Shown here: piece by piece, positions 26,196-35,729 of the stretch
Position numbering within the stretch: the stretch's first letter is position 1
Layout: each line of letters opens with the position of its first letter
The notes under the pieces: model-generated
What the model was told of the DNA's origin: nothing
What the model saw: the letters and a program-made list of their open reading frames with translations, nothing else
The model's database searches: none
NCBI RefSeq assembly: GCF_947087965.1
Contig: NZ_CAMUES010000006.1
Coordinates: forward strand, 100,472-164,471
Length of the DNA stretch: 64,000 nt
Reading direction: 5' to 3'
Source of the DNA: an uncultured Mobiluncus sp.
GTDB lineage: Bacteria; Actinomycetota; Actinomycetes; Actinomycetales; Actinomycetaceae
Program-made: the position numbers and the translations under genes

Positions 26196-28037
26196 ATGAG
26201 CGAACCAGAAACGAAATCCATGGGAGCCTATGGCCCCGAGGAGACCCCCAATGAAATTGATCCCGCCGCTCGCGGCGAAGTCATGACCGGTGCGAAAGCT
26301 GTCATTCGTACCTTGGAGGAACTGGGAGTGACCGATATTTTCGGGATTCCCGGCGGGGCGATTCTCTCCACTTTTGATCCGCTGTATGACTCCCAGAAAC
26401 TCAACTTCGTGCTGACCCGCCACGAACAGGGCGCCGCCCACGCTGCTGAGGGCTACGCGAAATCCACCGGGAAAACCGGGGTAGCGCTGGTGACTTCGGG
26501 ACCGGCCGCCACAAACCTTCTGACCGGTCTGGCTGACGCCATGATGGATTCGGTCCCGGTGGTCGCGATAACCGGCCAGGTCGGAGCGGAGTCTATCGGT
26601 ACTGATGCCTTCCAGGAATCCGACATTGTCGGTGCCTCAATGCCCCTGACGAAACACAGTTTCCTGGTCACTCGTCCCGAGGACATTCCTTCCCGCCTAG
26701 CGGAGGCCTTCTTCATCGCTTCCTCCGGGCGTCCCGGACCTGTTTTAGTGGACATCACGAAAACGGCCCAGAACAAAAAAATGGCCTTTACCTGGCCTCC
26801 GCCGATGGAGCTACCCGGATATAAACTGCCTGGCAAGCCTTCCAAACAGCAAATTGCGGCGGCGGCCACCGAAATCGCGGGAGCACATCGACCGGTGCTA
26901 TATATCGGTGGCGGAATTATTGGTGCCGATGCGACCTCTGAGTTGAAAGAGTTAGCTGACGCTACCGGGGCTCCCGTAGTCACCACCCTGACCGCGCGCG
27001 GAGCTTTCCCGGATGACTCTCCGCAGCATATGGGAATGCCGGGGATGCACGGTTGCGTGTCCGCGGTGCTGTCGATGCAACAGGCAGACCTGCTGATTGC
27101 GCTCGGTACGCGTTTCGATGACCGGGTCACCGGAGACGTGAAATCCTTCGCTCCTCACGCCAAGGTCATCCACGTTGATATCGATGCGGCCGAAATCTCA
27201 AAAATCCGTCACGCCGATGTCCCTATTGTGGGAGATCTAAAACCAGTCATCGCGGCGTTGCTGCGGGCACTGCCCCAAGCCTACAAACAGTATGGCCGGC
27301 CGGACTTAACCCCGTGGATGAAGTCTTTGACCAAACTGAAAGACAAGTACCCCGCGTACTTTGATGATACGTTGGACGGCCTGGTCAGCCCGCAAAAGGC
27401 GATTAAAGTGCTCGACGAGGTCAGCGACGATGACGCAATCGTGGTCACCGGGGTCGGCCAGCATCAGATGTGGGCGTCACAGTTCATGACCTACCGTTAT
27501 CCGCGCACCTACATTTCGTCTTGTGGTCTGGGAACGATGGGATTCGGCGTCCCCGCCGCGATGGGCGCAAAAGTCGCCAATCCGGATCGGGAAGTCTGGC
27601 TCATTGACGGAGATGGCTCGTTCCAGATGACGAATCAGGAACTGGCCACCTGCACCCAATCGCATATCCCGATAAAGGTGCTGCTCATCAACAACTCCTC
27701 GCTGGGGATGGTGCGCCAATGGCAGACCCTGTTCTATAACGAACGCTATTCTCAGACCGACCTGCATGACGGAGCCCGTAACCTCGATGAGGCAAACCGG
27801 TTGGGAATCCCCGATTTTATGCTTCTGGCGAAAGCCTACGGAGCTGAGGGAATTCGGGTTACCGACCCGAAAGACCTGCGCCAAGCCCTGGAGAAAGCTC
27901 ACCAGATTGACGACCGTCCGGTCGTAGTCGAGGTGCTGGTCAGCCCCGATGCCATGGTGTTCCCGATGGTTCCCGCGGGTCAGACCAACGACAAAGTCAT
28001 TTATGCCCCTGACAAGACTGTGACCTGGGAGGACTAA
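26196..28037 (+). CDS. ilvB: Acetolactate synthase large subunit
   Basis: The catalytic subunit of acetohydroxyacid synthase, which condenses pyruvate with pyruvate or 2-ketobutyrate for Val/Leu or Ile synthesis. It has the catalytic glutamate region RHEQGAAHAAEGYA, the FAD-binding middle domain (LIALGTRFDDRVTG), and the thiamine diphosphate motif GDGSFQMTNQELATCTQSHIPIKVLLINN. The length of 613 includes an N-terminal extension of about 25 residues common in actinobacteria. ilvN follows after two bases and ilvC later, so this is an ilvBNC operon. Confidence 0.95.
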   Translation: MSEPETKSMGAYGPEETPNEIDPAARGEVMTGAKAVIRTLEELGVTDIFGIPGGAILSTFDPLYDSQKLNFVLTRHEQGAAHAAEGYAKSTGKTGVALVTSGPAATNLLTGLADAMMDSVPVVAITGQVGAESIGTDAFQESDIVGASMPLTKHSFLVTRPEDIPSRLAEAFFIASSGRPGPVLVDITKTAQNKKMAFTWPPPMELPGYKLPGKPSKQQIAAAATEIAGAHRPVLYIGGGIIGADATSELKELADATGAPVVTTLTARGAFPDDSPQHMGMPGMHGCVSAVLSMQQADLLIALGTRFDDRVTGDVKSFAPHAKVIHVDIDAAEISKIRHADVPIVGDLKPVIAALLRALPQAYKQYGRPDLTPWMKSLTKLKDKYPAYFDDTLDGLVSPQKAIKVLDEVSDDDAIVVTGVGQHQMWASQFMTYRYPRTYISSCGLGTMGFGVPAAMGAKVANPDREVWLIDGDGSFQMTNQELATCTQSHIPIKVLLINNSSLGMVRQWQTLFYNERYSQTDLHDGARNLDEANRLGIPDFMLLAKAYGAEGIRVTDPKDLRQALEKAHQIDDRPVVVEVLVSPDAMVFPMVPAGQTNDKVIYAPDKTVTWED

Positions 28038-28039
28038 AC

Positions 28040-28543
28040 ATGAGTATGACACATACCCTGTCGGTGCTTGTCGAAAACAAGCCTGGCGTTTTGACCCGCG
28101 TGGCGGCGCTGTTTGCCCGCCGTGCTTTTAACATTCAATCCCTCGCGGTGGGAGAAACTGAGAAACCCGAGATTTCGCGCATCACCATCGTGGTCGATGT
28201 TTCTGAAGTGTCCCTGGAACAGGTCACGAAACAGCTGAACAAGCTGGTGAACGTGCTGAAAATCGTGGAGTTGGAACCCGAACGAGCCGTTGAGAGGGAA
28301 CTCGTGCTCATTAAAGTTTCGGCTGACGACACGAATCGAACCGCAGTACTCCAGATTGTGGAACTGTTCCGGGCTCATGTCGTGGACGTGTCACGGGGCA
28401 CCTTGGTCATCGAATCCATCGGTTCCCCGGCGAAACACGCGGCTCTGTTGCGCGAGTTGGAGCCTTACGGAGTTCGTGAAATCGTCCAATCGGGCAACGT
28501 CGCGATTGGACGCGGATCGAAGTCCATCACCGATCAAATTTAG
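28040..28543 (+). CDS. ilvN: Acetolactate synthase regulatory subunit
   Basis: A 167-residue subunit that binds valine and controls IlvB. The N-terminal ACT domain reads HTLSVLVENKPGVLTRVAALFARRAFNIQSLAVGETE, the classical IlvN/IlvH start, and a second ACT-like C-terminal domain follows from about residue 80. A GGAGG at the end of ilvB serves as its ribosome site. The pairing with ilvB makes the assignment secure. Confidence 0.95.
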   Translation: MSMTHTLSVLVENKPGVLTRVAALFARRAFNIQSLAVGETEKPEISRITIVVDVSEVSLEQVTKQLNKLVNVLKIVELEPERAVERELVLIKVSADDTNRTAVLQIVELFRAHVVDVSRGTLVIESIGSPAKHAALLRELEPYGVREIVQSGNVAIGRGSKSITDQI

Positions 28544-28639
28544 GGGCAAATTAGCCGGACTTTGCCTAGTTTTTGCACGGAAAAACGCCCTATATCTTTT
28601 TCAATGAAACACCTCTACAATTAATAAGGAGAAAAAATC

Positions 28640-29668
28640 ATGGCGGAAATTTATTACGAAGACGACGCTGACCTGTCGCTCATTCAGTCTCAGAAGGTGG
28701 CCGTAATTGGTTACGGCTCGCAGGGTCATGCCCACGCGCTGAACCTGCGCGATTCCGGGGTCGACGTGGTCGTGGGCTTGCGCGAAAGCTCCTCCTCCCG
28801 GGCGAAGGCCGAAGAACAGGGCTTGACGGTGAAAACCGTGGCGGATGCCGTGAAAGAAGCCGACGTGGTCATGATTCTGTTGCCCGACCAGGTGCAGAGC
28901 AAGGTCTATGCCTCCGAAATCGAGCCGAACCTAAAGCCGCATGCCGCCCTGTTCTTTGCGCACGGGTTCAACATCCGTTTCGGCTACATCAAGCCCGGTC
29001 CCGGCCACGACGTGTGCATGGTGGCGCCCAAGGGCCCGGGGCACGTGGTGCGCCGTACTTTCGTTGCCGGTCAGGGCGTCCCCGACGTTATCGCCGTGGA
29101 ATGCGACGCCTCCGGACGCGCTTGGGAACTGACAAAGTCCTACGCGAAAGGCATCGGCGGGACCCGCGCGGGCGTCATCAAGACGACCTTTACCGAGGAA
29201 ACAGAAACCGACCTGTTCGGTGAACAGAACGTGCTGTGCGGCGGCGTATCCAAGCTCATCGAGTACGGTTTTGAGACCCTGGTCGAGGCCGGCTACCAGC
29301 CTGAAATCGCCTACTTCGAGGTGTGCCACGAGATGAAATTGATTGTGGACCTCATCAACGAGGGCGGCCTGTCCAAGATGCGCTGGTCTATCTCCGATAC
29401 GGCCGAATACGGCGACTACATCTCCGGTCCGCGCGTCATCACCCCCGACGTGAAAGCCCACATGAAAGACGTCTTGGCGGATATTCAAAACGGCAGCTTC
29501 GCCAAGCGTTTCATGGACGATCAAGCTGCCGGAGCCCCCGATTTTAAGCGTCTGCGCGCTGCGGGCGAAGGTCACCAGATTGAAAAAGTCGGTGCCGAGC
29601 TGCGCCAGATGTTTACCTGGAATACCAACAAAGACACCGATTATGTGGAGGGCCACGCCGCTCGCTAA
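28640..29668 (+). CDS. ilvC: Ketol-acid reductoisomerase
   Basis: It isomerises and reduces acetolactate or acetohydroxybutyrate with NAD(P)H and Mg. The nucleotide motif GYGSQGHAHALNLRDSG is near residue 24, and LRESSSSRAKAE (serine and arginine after the loop) favours NADPH. The metal-ligand region DLFGEQNVLCGG and later FEVCHEMKLIVDL are present. Length 342 is the short, class I form. AAGGAG lies eight bases before the ATG. A 96-base spacer separates it from ilvN and may hold its own promoter (TACAAT near 28614). Confidence 0.95.
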   Translation: MAEIYYEDDADLSLIQSQKVAVIGYGSQGHAHALNLRDSGVDVVVGLRESSSSRAKAEEQGLTVKTVADAVKEADVVMILLPDQVQSKVYASEIEPNLKPHAALFFAHGFNIRFGYIKPGPGHDVCMVAPKGPGHVVRRTFVAGQGVPDVIAVECDASGRAWELTKSYAKGIGGTRAGVIKTTFTEETETDLFGEQNVLCGGVSKLIEYGFETLVEAGYQPEIAYFEVCHEMKLIVDLINEGGLSKMRWSISDTAEYGDYISGPRVITPDVKAHMKDVLADIQNGSFAKRFMDDQAAGAPDFKRLRAAGEGHQIEKVGAELRQMFTWNTNKDTDYVEGHAAR

Positions 29669-29695
29669 TCGCCGAGTACAGATAAGGACATCGTG

Positions 29696-30661
29696 ATGAA
29701 AAAGTTAATCCCCATATTAGCGTTGGCTTCAGTTTGCGCTGCGTGGGGGTCAACTTTTTTTATGATAAAGGATCATGTTCTGGATGATATTCCGGCTTCT
29801 GATTTCCTGACCGTGCGCTTTATTCTCGCAGCCATGATTGCTTGCGCGTTGTGGTTTCGGGAATTGCGCACGGCAGGCTGGAAGACGCTGGCTCTCGGCT
29901 TCGGAGCGGGGATTCTCTACGGTTTGGGTCAACTGGCGCAAACGTGGGGATTGAACCTGACCTCTCCTGCCACCTCGGGATTCATCACTGCCATGTCCAT
30001 CGTCTTCGTGCCTTTCGTGGCGTTGATTTTGTTCCGGGAACGTTTCAAGCCGATTACTTGGCTGTGGATGCTGCTGGCAACTCTCGGCTTGGCGGCACTG
30101 TCCCTGCAAGGGTGGTCCTTCGGTCTTGGCGAGCTGACAACCCTGTTGGGGGCGTTATTCTTTGCTATCCAGGTGGCCTCTCTCGGTGTAATCTCGCCGG
30201 GACGTCCCGCGGGAGCGCTGGCTGCCATGCAGATGGTGGGGACCGCGGCGGTGAACGCCGTTCCGGCGCTTTCGGATGGAGAACTCATCCTGCCGTCTAA
30301 CGGTGCCGTCTGGGCCAGCCTCATCTATATGGTTCTGGTTTGTGCGGTGGGGGCTCTGTTCATCCAGACCTGGGCACAAGCACGGATGTCCTCTACCGAG
30401 GCGGCCTTGATTATGGCTTGCGAACCGCTTTTTGCCACCCTTTTTTCGGTATTGTTTAGCGGGGAAGCCCTGACGTGGCGGCTCTTGGTGGGCGGTACTC
30501 TCATCATGGTGGCGATTGTGGCGGCGCAGTTGGTCGGGGTTCATCCCGAAGACAACAAGCCGGACCGGGTCGAAAGCCGCGAAGCAGCTCCTTTAACTGA
30601 GAACCGCACTCGGAAAACCGCCGATTTTAGACATCAAAAGAAAGTTGGAGTTACGTTATGA
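29696..30661 (+). CDS. EamA/DMT family transporter
   Basis: About ten hydrophobic segments in two EamA repeats; the first begins PILALASVCAAWGSTFFMIKD, typical of drug/metabolite transporters. The C-terminal 35 residues are charged and cytoplasmic. The ATG at 29696 is seven bases from AAGGA; a GTG at 29693 is the alternative. It sits between ilvC and leuB and overlaps leuB by four bases, so it probably moves a branched-chain amino acid or a related metabolite, most likely outward. The substrate is inference from position only. Confidence 0.8.
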   Translation: MKKLIPILALASVCAAWGSTFFMIKDHVLDDIPASDFLTVRFILAAMIACALWFRELRTAGWKTLALGFGAGILYGLGQLAQTWGLNLTSPATSGFITAMSIVFVPFVALILFRERFKPITWLWMLLATLGLAALSLQGWSFGLGELTTLLGALFFAIQVASLGVISPGRPAGALAAMQMVGTAAVNAVPALSDGELILPSNGAVWASLIYMVLVCAVGALFIQTWAQARMSSTEAALIMACEPLFATLFSVLFSGEALTWRLLVGGTLIMVAIVAAQLVGVHPEDNKPDRVESREAAPLTENRTRKTADFRHQKKVGVTL

Positions 30662-31710
30662 CGAGTATTGATTTGGCCTTGATTCCAGGGGACGGCATCG
30701 GTCACGAGGTCGTGCCCGAGGCCGTGAAGGTCCTCAATAAGGTCTTGGAGGGTGCGGGAGTTGGTTTGAAAACCACCCTCTACGATTTGGGGGCGGCTCG
30801 TTACCATCGTGATGGGGTGGTTTTGGATGATGCCACGGAACAAGCCCTGCGTGGCCACGACGCGATTTTGCTGGGGGCGGTAGGCGATCCTTCCGTGCAG
30901 TCCGGGGTGTTGGAGCGCGGGCTGCTGTTGAAGCTGCGTTTCGACTTTGACCACTACGTGAATCTGCGCCCTTCCAAGTACTATCCGGGGGTGCCGACCC
31001 CGCTGGCGAATCCGGGCAACATTGATTTTGTGGTGGTGCGCGAAGGTACGGAAGGACTGTACTGCGGTAACGGTGGGGTGTTGCGTCAAGGCACACCACA
31101 AGAGATTGCCACCGAAGTGTCCGTGAACACACGTCACGGTGTGGAGCGGGTCGTGCGTTACGCTTTTGCGCAGGCTCAGGCGCGCCGCCGGCATCTGACT
31201 TACGTACACAAACACAATGTGCTGGTTAATGCCGGACACCTGTGGCGCCGCTGCGTGGAGGAAGTAGGAAAGGAATTTCCGGAAGTGGAAGTCGACTACC
31301 TACACGTTGATGCGGCCACGATTTTTCTGGTCACAAACCCCGCCCGGTTTGATGTGATTGTGACCGATAACCTGTTCGGCGACATCTTGACCGATGAAGC
31401 CGGGGCAATCACCGGCGGTATCGGCTTGGCGGCATCGGGAAACATCAATCCGGAAAAAACCTTCCCGTCTATGTTTGAACCCGTCCACGGTTCCGCCCCG
31501 GACATCGCTGGACAGGGCAAAGCCGACCCGACCGCCACTATTGCGAGTCTGGTCCTGATGCTTAACCACTTGGGCTATCCTCAACTGGCGGCGAGCATTC
31601 AACGTGCTATCGATGCGGATATGGCTCACCGCGCCGCCGCATCTGCGGCCGGGACCCCCCTGGTACGCACCACCAGCGAAATCGGCGACGCGATAGCCGC
31701 CTCTCTCTAA
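30658..31710 (+). CDS. leuB: 3-isopropylmalate dehydrogenase
   Basis: It oxidises and decarboxylates 3-isopropylmalate in leucine synthesis, using NAD and Mg. The beta-decarboxylating dehydrogenase motifs are clear: IPGDGIGHEVVPEA at the start, LLLKLRFDFDHYVNLRP with substrate-binding arginines, YVHKHNVL, DNLFGDILTDEAGAITGGIGLAASGNINP with the metal aspartates, and FEPVHGSAPDIAGQGKADPTATI. The type matches LeuB rather than isocitrate dehydrogenase. Its ATG overlaps the EamA stop. Confidence 0.94.
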   Translation: MTSIDLALIPGDGIGHEVVPEAVKVLNKVLEGAGVGLKTTLYDLGAARYHRDGVVLDDATEQALRGHDAILLGAVGDPSVQSGVLERGLLLKLRFDFDHYVNLRPSKYYPGVPTPLANPGNIDFVVVREGTEGLYCGNGGVLRQGTPQEIATEVSVNTRHGVERVVRYAFAQAQARRRHLTYVHKHNVLVNAGHLWRRCVEEVGKEFPEVEVDYLHVDAATIFLVTNPARFDVIVTDNLFGDILTDEAGAITGGIGLAASGNINPEKTFPSMFEPVHGSAPDIAGQGKADPTATIASLVLMLNHLGYPQLAASIQRAIDADMAHRAAASAAGTPLVRTTSEIGDAIAASL

Positions 31711-31809
31711 GGCTGGTGACCACGAATCCCCGAAAACTCTAAGATTCTGGGCACGGCGTGCCTCGAAACACTTTTCCTATCAATAACCCAATGAAAGAAG
31801 AAGAACAAC

Positions 31810-32937
31810 ATGAGCAATCTCGAAGAACTCGCGAAACAGCCGCTGCCTAACGCCAATGAACTGGCGGGGCGATTCCCGCTCCAGCCTCATGACCATAGGG
31901 CCGACGAAGCTACCTACCGGGAAGTAATGCAAAAACTCGCTTTCGGTCAATCCTTTAGCGATTACATGGCACACGCGTTGTGGACCAAGGACGGAGGTTG
32001 GCAGGAAAAGGATTTGCGTCCCTATGGGCCGCTGCCGGTGTATCCGGGAACCTCGGTGTTGCATTACGGTCAGGCGATTTTTGAAGGATTAAAGGCGTAC
32101 CGCCGGGCCGACAACACGATTTGGCTGTTCCGTCCCGCTTTCAACGCGAATCGGTTTAATCAGTCTGCGCGCCGTTTGGCGCTGCCGGAAATTCCGGTTG
32201 AGGACTTCGTGGGGTCTTGTGTGGATTTGGTGCGTGCCGATGCCCGCTGGGTGCCCGTCAAAGATGGCTCCACTCTGTACTTGCGTCCCTTTATGTACGC
32301 CTCGGAGTCTTTCCTGGGGGTGCATCCGGCGCACGAGGTGACCTACCTCAATATCGGTTCGCCGTCAGGGCCTTACTTCGACAACGGCTTTTCGCCCGTT
32401 TCTATCTATGTGTCTGAGGATTACCACCGCGCTGGACCGGGCGGTACCGGCGAAGCTAAGACTTCCGGTAACTACGCGGCGTCTTTGCAGCCCCAAGAGA
32501 TTGCGGCGGAAAAAGGTTACGCGCAGGTGTGCTTCCTGGACGGGGAAACGAACACCTATATCGACGAGCTGGGCGGCATGAACGTCTTTGTGGTGTACCG
32601 CGACGGCAAAGTGGCGACCCCGCAGCTCACGGGGTGCATCTTGGAGGGCGGTACCCGCGGTGCGATTATTCAGGTTCTGGCTGATGAAGGTATTACCGTC
32701 AGCGAGGAACGCATCGCCCTGCACCAGCTGTTGGACGACATTCGCGCCGGTAAGGTTGCCGAGTTCCTGGCTTGCGGGACGGCCGCGGTCGTGACCCCGA
32801 TTGGCAAACTCGGCGGGAAAGACTTTGAGCTGGACGTTCCCACTGGCCCGATGACCAAGCACATCCACGACATCATCACCGGCATTCAGTGGGGACGCCG
32901 CGAGGATTCCCACGGCTGGTGCTACCGGGTGCTGTAG
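31810..32937 (+). CDS. ilvE: Branched-chain amino acid aminotransferase
   Basis: A PLP enzyme of fold type IV that makes Val, Leu and Ile from the 2-keto acids and glutamate. The pattern SVLHYGQAIFEGLKAYRRAD, YLRPFMYASE, KTSGNYAASLQPQEIAAEKGYAQVCFLDGETNTYIDELGGMNVFVVY (with the PLP lysine in TSGNYAAS neighbourhood and the E-x-G-MN motif) is diagnostic of the longer group II BCAT. The length of 375 agrees. It closes the ilv-leu run; an imperfect hairpin follows. Confidence 0.93.
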   Translation: MSNLEELAKQPLPNANELAGRFPLQPHDHRADEATYREVMQKLAFGQSFSDYMAHALWTKDGGWQEKDLRPYGPLPVYPGTSVLHYGQAIFEGLKAYRRADNTIWLFRPAFNANRFNQSARRLALPEIPVEDFVGSCVDLVRADARWVPVKDGSTLYLRPFMYASESFLGVHPAHEVTYLNIGSPSGPYFDNGFSPVSIYVSEDYHRAGPGGTGEAKTSGNYAASLQPQEIAAEKGYAQVCFLDGETNTYIDELGGMNVFVVYRDGKVATPQLTGCILEGGTRGAIIQVLADEGITVSEERIALHQLLDDIRAGKVAEFLACGTAAVVTPIGKLGGKDFELDVPTGPMTKHIHDIITGIQWGRREDSHGWCYRVL

Positions 32938-32967
32938 TTTGGCAAGCTGAACGATTTATTAACTGCC

Positions 32968-32998
32968 TTATGAGATTGTCGCTAAGACAATCCCATAA
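32968..32998 (+). terminator. Hairpin downstream of ilvE, possible terminator
   Basis: Arms 32968-32980 and 32986-32998 pair over 13 positions with one mismatch and a 5-base loop. The T-tract after it is weak (GTTGTTAC), so it may be a terminator or an operator. Confidence 0.45.
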
Positions 32999-33127
32999 GT
33001 TGTTACAGTCACGAGAATAGTGTTTTCTAAATCCGAGAAATAGTGCCTAGTAATCCGGCACCTTAGGTATGGTTGTTCGGGGTTTCCTGAAAGAGCGAGA
33101 GCTAACGCAATACCGCAAAGGTAGCAA

Positions 33128-33484
33128 TCAATTAAGAATGGGCAGCTGGAAGGGGTAGACGTAGACCTGCTGGTTAGAGGCGGCGATGGCTCCGCGGATG
33201 CTGTGCCACAGGGTTAGAGCGAACACTGCCAGCCACAGAACCAGAGCCAGCGGAATTAACAGGATAGTAAAGAAAGCAATCCACCCGGCGATACCAGCGA
33301 TCCACATGGCGACGTTAAAATTAAACGCTCCAGCCGCAGCGACGCGCACTGCCGGGGAACTGTCCTTTTTCACCAACCAGACGATGAGTGGCCCCAGGAA
33401 TGACAGCCAGCCGGCGGAAACAGCCATAGCGATGAGGACTGAAAGATGAGCGAACATCGCCCACAAACGTTCATTATTATTCAC
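33128..33484 (-). CDS. DUF4870 small membrane protein
   Basis: A 118-residue protein with three hydrophobic segments. The start NNNERLWAMFAHLSVLIAM, the LSFLGPLIVWLVKKDSSPAVRVAA stretch and the FNFNVAMWIAGIAGWIAFFTILLIPLALVLWL ending match the DUF4870 (TIC20-like) family of short integral membrane proteins. The function is unknown. It stands alone between convergent ilvE and the acyltransferase gene. Confidence 0.7.
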   Translation of the reverse strand: MNNNERLWAMFAHLSVLIAMAVSAGWLSFLGPLIVWLVKKDSSPAVRVAAAGAFNFNVAMWIAGIAGWIAFFTILLIPLALVLWLAVFALTLWHSIRGAIAASNQQVYVYPFQLPILN

Positions 33485-33591
33485 CCGAGTATTTTTTCAT
33501 CCCGTAGACATAGCCGCAACTGGAAACACGATTCCCAATTTGGAACTTTTCCCTTTCCCGCCGACACCTGAAAATAATTCAGAGGCTGTAC

Positions 33592-35601
33592 CTATTGGGG
33601 AGGCGTCCCCGTCACGACACGCTGTTTCGGGGTGAGCCGTTTCTTGGGTAGCAGCGGGGCTTTGTCCCCTTCCAAGGTTAGCGGCCAAGCGTTGACCACA
33701 GCTTGCGCGAACCGTCGGGAACGTTCGGAGTTTCCGACGGTGTTGCAGTGCACTCCGTCGCCGGTGATGAACCATTCCGGACGCATATCCCGATCCCACG
33801 GATAGACCCACATATTCGGGTAACGTTTCTGCTGGTGGTAGAGTTCTGCGTTCCAAGCGTCCATAACATCTTTGGTGTACCACCTGGGTGATCCGTTCGG
33901 GTTCACCACGGTCGTAATCCACAGCACCGGGTATTTCGGACCGATAATGTCCATAGTGGTTCGAATATGGGTGTCATAGTCGGTGCCGCCATAGACATTC
34001 ATGTTCGCGGCATCGTTCGTTCCTAAGGCAATCACAAAGCACGAGTCCCTATCAATCCCGCCGGCGAGGATTTCGCGGATGGAATCGTTTCCGGACGGGA
34101 AGTCCTGGAAGCCTTGATTGGTGGCACGCGCCCCGAAGCTCGAGTTGGTAACTTTCGTGGCGCCGGTGGCCGTGTAGGTCTTGGTGGCATTGTCTGCCGG
34201 GTTGAGCACCCCGGCATCGGTAAACATTGCCAGGGAAGTGGAATCTCCCACATGGATGATTTGGTGGCATCGGGTGCGGGTCGCCGCGAGAGCTCGTGCC
34301 TGAGCCGCTTTGCGTTCCCGTTCCGCTTGAGCCTTCGCCAAGGCTGCCTTTTTTGCCTCGAGTTGGTCGTGATAGCTCGTGGCAGCTTCCGTTGGTACTC
34401 CGACCAGGGCAAAGATGAGGAAGAAAGCAAGGGGGAAAGACAACAGGGCGTGAGGTAGGGAGCCTCTGCGAGTCAACCACCGCCACAGGGGGACAAAGAA
34501 TCCGTTGCGGCGAATGGGATCTTCGACCAAGATCCAAGACAATGTGGCTAGGCCAGTGGTGGCTCCAATGATAATCAAGGCCCTGACAATAACCGGCACC
34601 ACCTGCAGAGGAGTGTAAAGGAAAGCGATAAGTGGCATATGCCACAGATACATGGCGTAAGACCTCTCCCCAATCCACGCGAGGGGACGCAGCGCAAAGA
34701 GCTTATATATCCGCGTGTAGCGGTTCGAAATGGCAAAGAGCAACGCCGCGGTAGCCAGCGAGAGGATTACCAGTAAACCGTTGAACAAGGCTGGTGAAGA
34801 ATCAGGAATAAAGACATAAATGGCCAGCACAGCGCCCAGACCAAGCCATCCCAATACTTCAGCTAGGTAGCGATCCTTACGAAAGATGACCCTGCCAATG
34901 AGGGGGCGTGTTGTATTCGGATTGGTGGGCTTAATCATGATGATGGCGAGAATGGCACCCACCAGCAGGCCGCCCGCGCGAGTATCGGTGCCTTCATAAA
35001 GGCGGGTGGCATCCATGCCGAGAGAACACCCGTAGGCTAGCCATGCAAAAGAACCCACGGCGAGTATAGAGGTGAGGATTACGAGCAGCGAGCGGCGGCC
35101 GCGGCTGATGACCAGGAGTAATAACAGTACCAGCGGCCAGAACAGATAGAACTGCTCCTCGACAGACAATGACCACATATGTTCAAAGGGGCTCTGGGAG
35201 AACTGGTCAAAATAGGAATCACCCCAAAAGATGGTGGCCCAGTTATTGACGTAGAAAATGGCGGTGAGTCCGCCGAGACGATAGTCCGGCCAGCTGTCGG
35301 CTTTAAAGAACGGCGTGAGGGCCCAGATGACCAGGACCGTGAGAATGACTGCGGGCATTAAGCGGCGCAGGCGGCGCAGCCAAAAGGTCTTTAGCCCCAG
35401 GTTTCCGCGGCGATACCAGGAACGCATGAGGTTACCGGTGATGAGGAAACCCGAGATGGTAAAGAACACGCCCACACCGGCCAAACCGCCGGGCATCCAT
35501 CTGAAGCCAAGGTGATAGCAAATCACACCGAGGACTGCGAGGGTTCTCAAGCCATCGATGCCCGGGTTATAGCGCGATTCGTTACCTATCGGTTTTGGCA
35601 T
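33592..35601 (-). CDS. OafA-type acyltransferase with extracellular SGNH domain
   Basis: Residues 1-390 form the acyltransferase-3 membrane domain: YNPGIDGLRTLAVLGVICYH, GVGVFFTISGFLITGNL, FEHMWSLSVEEQFYLFWP and about ten membrane helices. A Lys/Ala/Glu-rich helix of about 30 residues links it to an SGNH hydrolase domain with HVGDSTSLAM (nucleophile Ser), ALGTND (Asn) and GDGVHCNT (Asp and His), all intact. Such proteins O-acetylate cell-wall or surface polysaccharides from cytoplasmic acetyl-CoA. The ATG at 35601 is preferred; a GTG at 35634 adds 11 residues. The acceptor is unknown. Confidence 0.85.
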   Translation of the reverse strand: MPKPIGNESRYNPGIDGLRTLAVLGVICYHLGFRWMPGGLAGVGVFFTISGFLITGNLMRSWYRRGNLGLKTFWLRRLRRLMPAVILTVLVIWALTPFFKADSWPDYRLGGLTAIFYVNNWATIFWGDSYFDQFSQSPFEHMWSLSVEEQFYLFWPLVLLLLLVISRGRRSLLVILTSILAVGSFAWLAYGCSLGMDATRLYEGTDTRAGGLLVGAILAIIMIKPTNPNTTRPLIGRVIFRKDRYLAEVLGWLGLGAVLAIYVFIPDSSPALFNGLLVILSLATAALLFAISNRYTRIYKLFALRPLAWIGERSYAMYLWHMPLIAFLYTPLQVVPVIVRALIIIGATTGLATLSWILVEDPIRRNGFFVPLWRWLTRRGSLPHALLSFPLAFFLIFALVGVPTEAATSYHDQLEAKKAALAKAQAERERKAAQARALAATRTRCHQIIHVGDSTSLAMFTDAGVLNPADNATKTYTATGATKVTNSSFGARATNQGFQDFPSGNDSIREILAGGIDRDSCFVIALGTNDAANMNVYGGTDYDTHIRTTMDIIGPKYPVLWITTVVNPNGSPRWYTKDVMDAWNAELYHQQKRYPNMWVYPWDRDMRPEWFITGDGVHCNTVGNSERSRRFAQAVVNAWPLTLEGDKAPLLPKKRLTPKQRVVTGTPPQ

Positions 35602-35661
35602 AGCGGTTGCTATAGTACCCTTTCCGGGGCGCACAAATTAAATCAAGGAGATATTAAATCA

Positions 35662-35697
35662 ATGAGGTATATGGCAGTGAAATTAGAACTCAATTAA
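35662..35697 (+). CDS. Possible 11-residue leader peptide before cimA
   Basis: An AAGGAG stretch at 35646-35651 is followed by an ATG opening MRYMAVKLELN and a stop 32 bases before cimA. It has two leucine codons and no isoleucine codons, so a classical isoleucine attenuator is not supported. It may be chance. Confidence 0.2.
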   Translation: MRYMAVKLELN

Positions 35698-35729
35698 TCT
35701 CTCGCGAGGGACTTTTGTAACATGGGGGC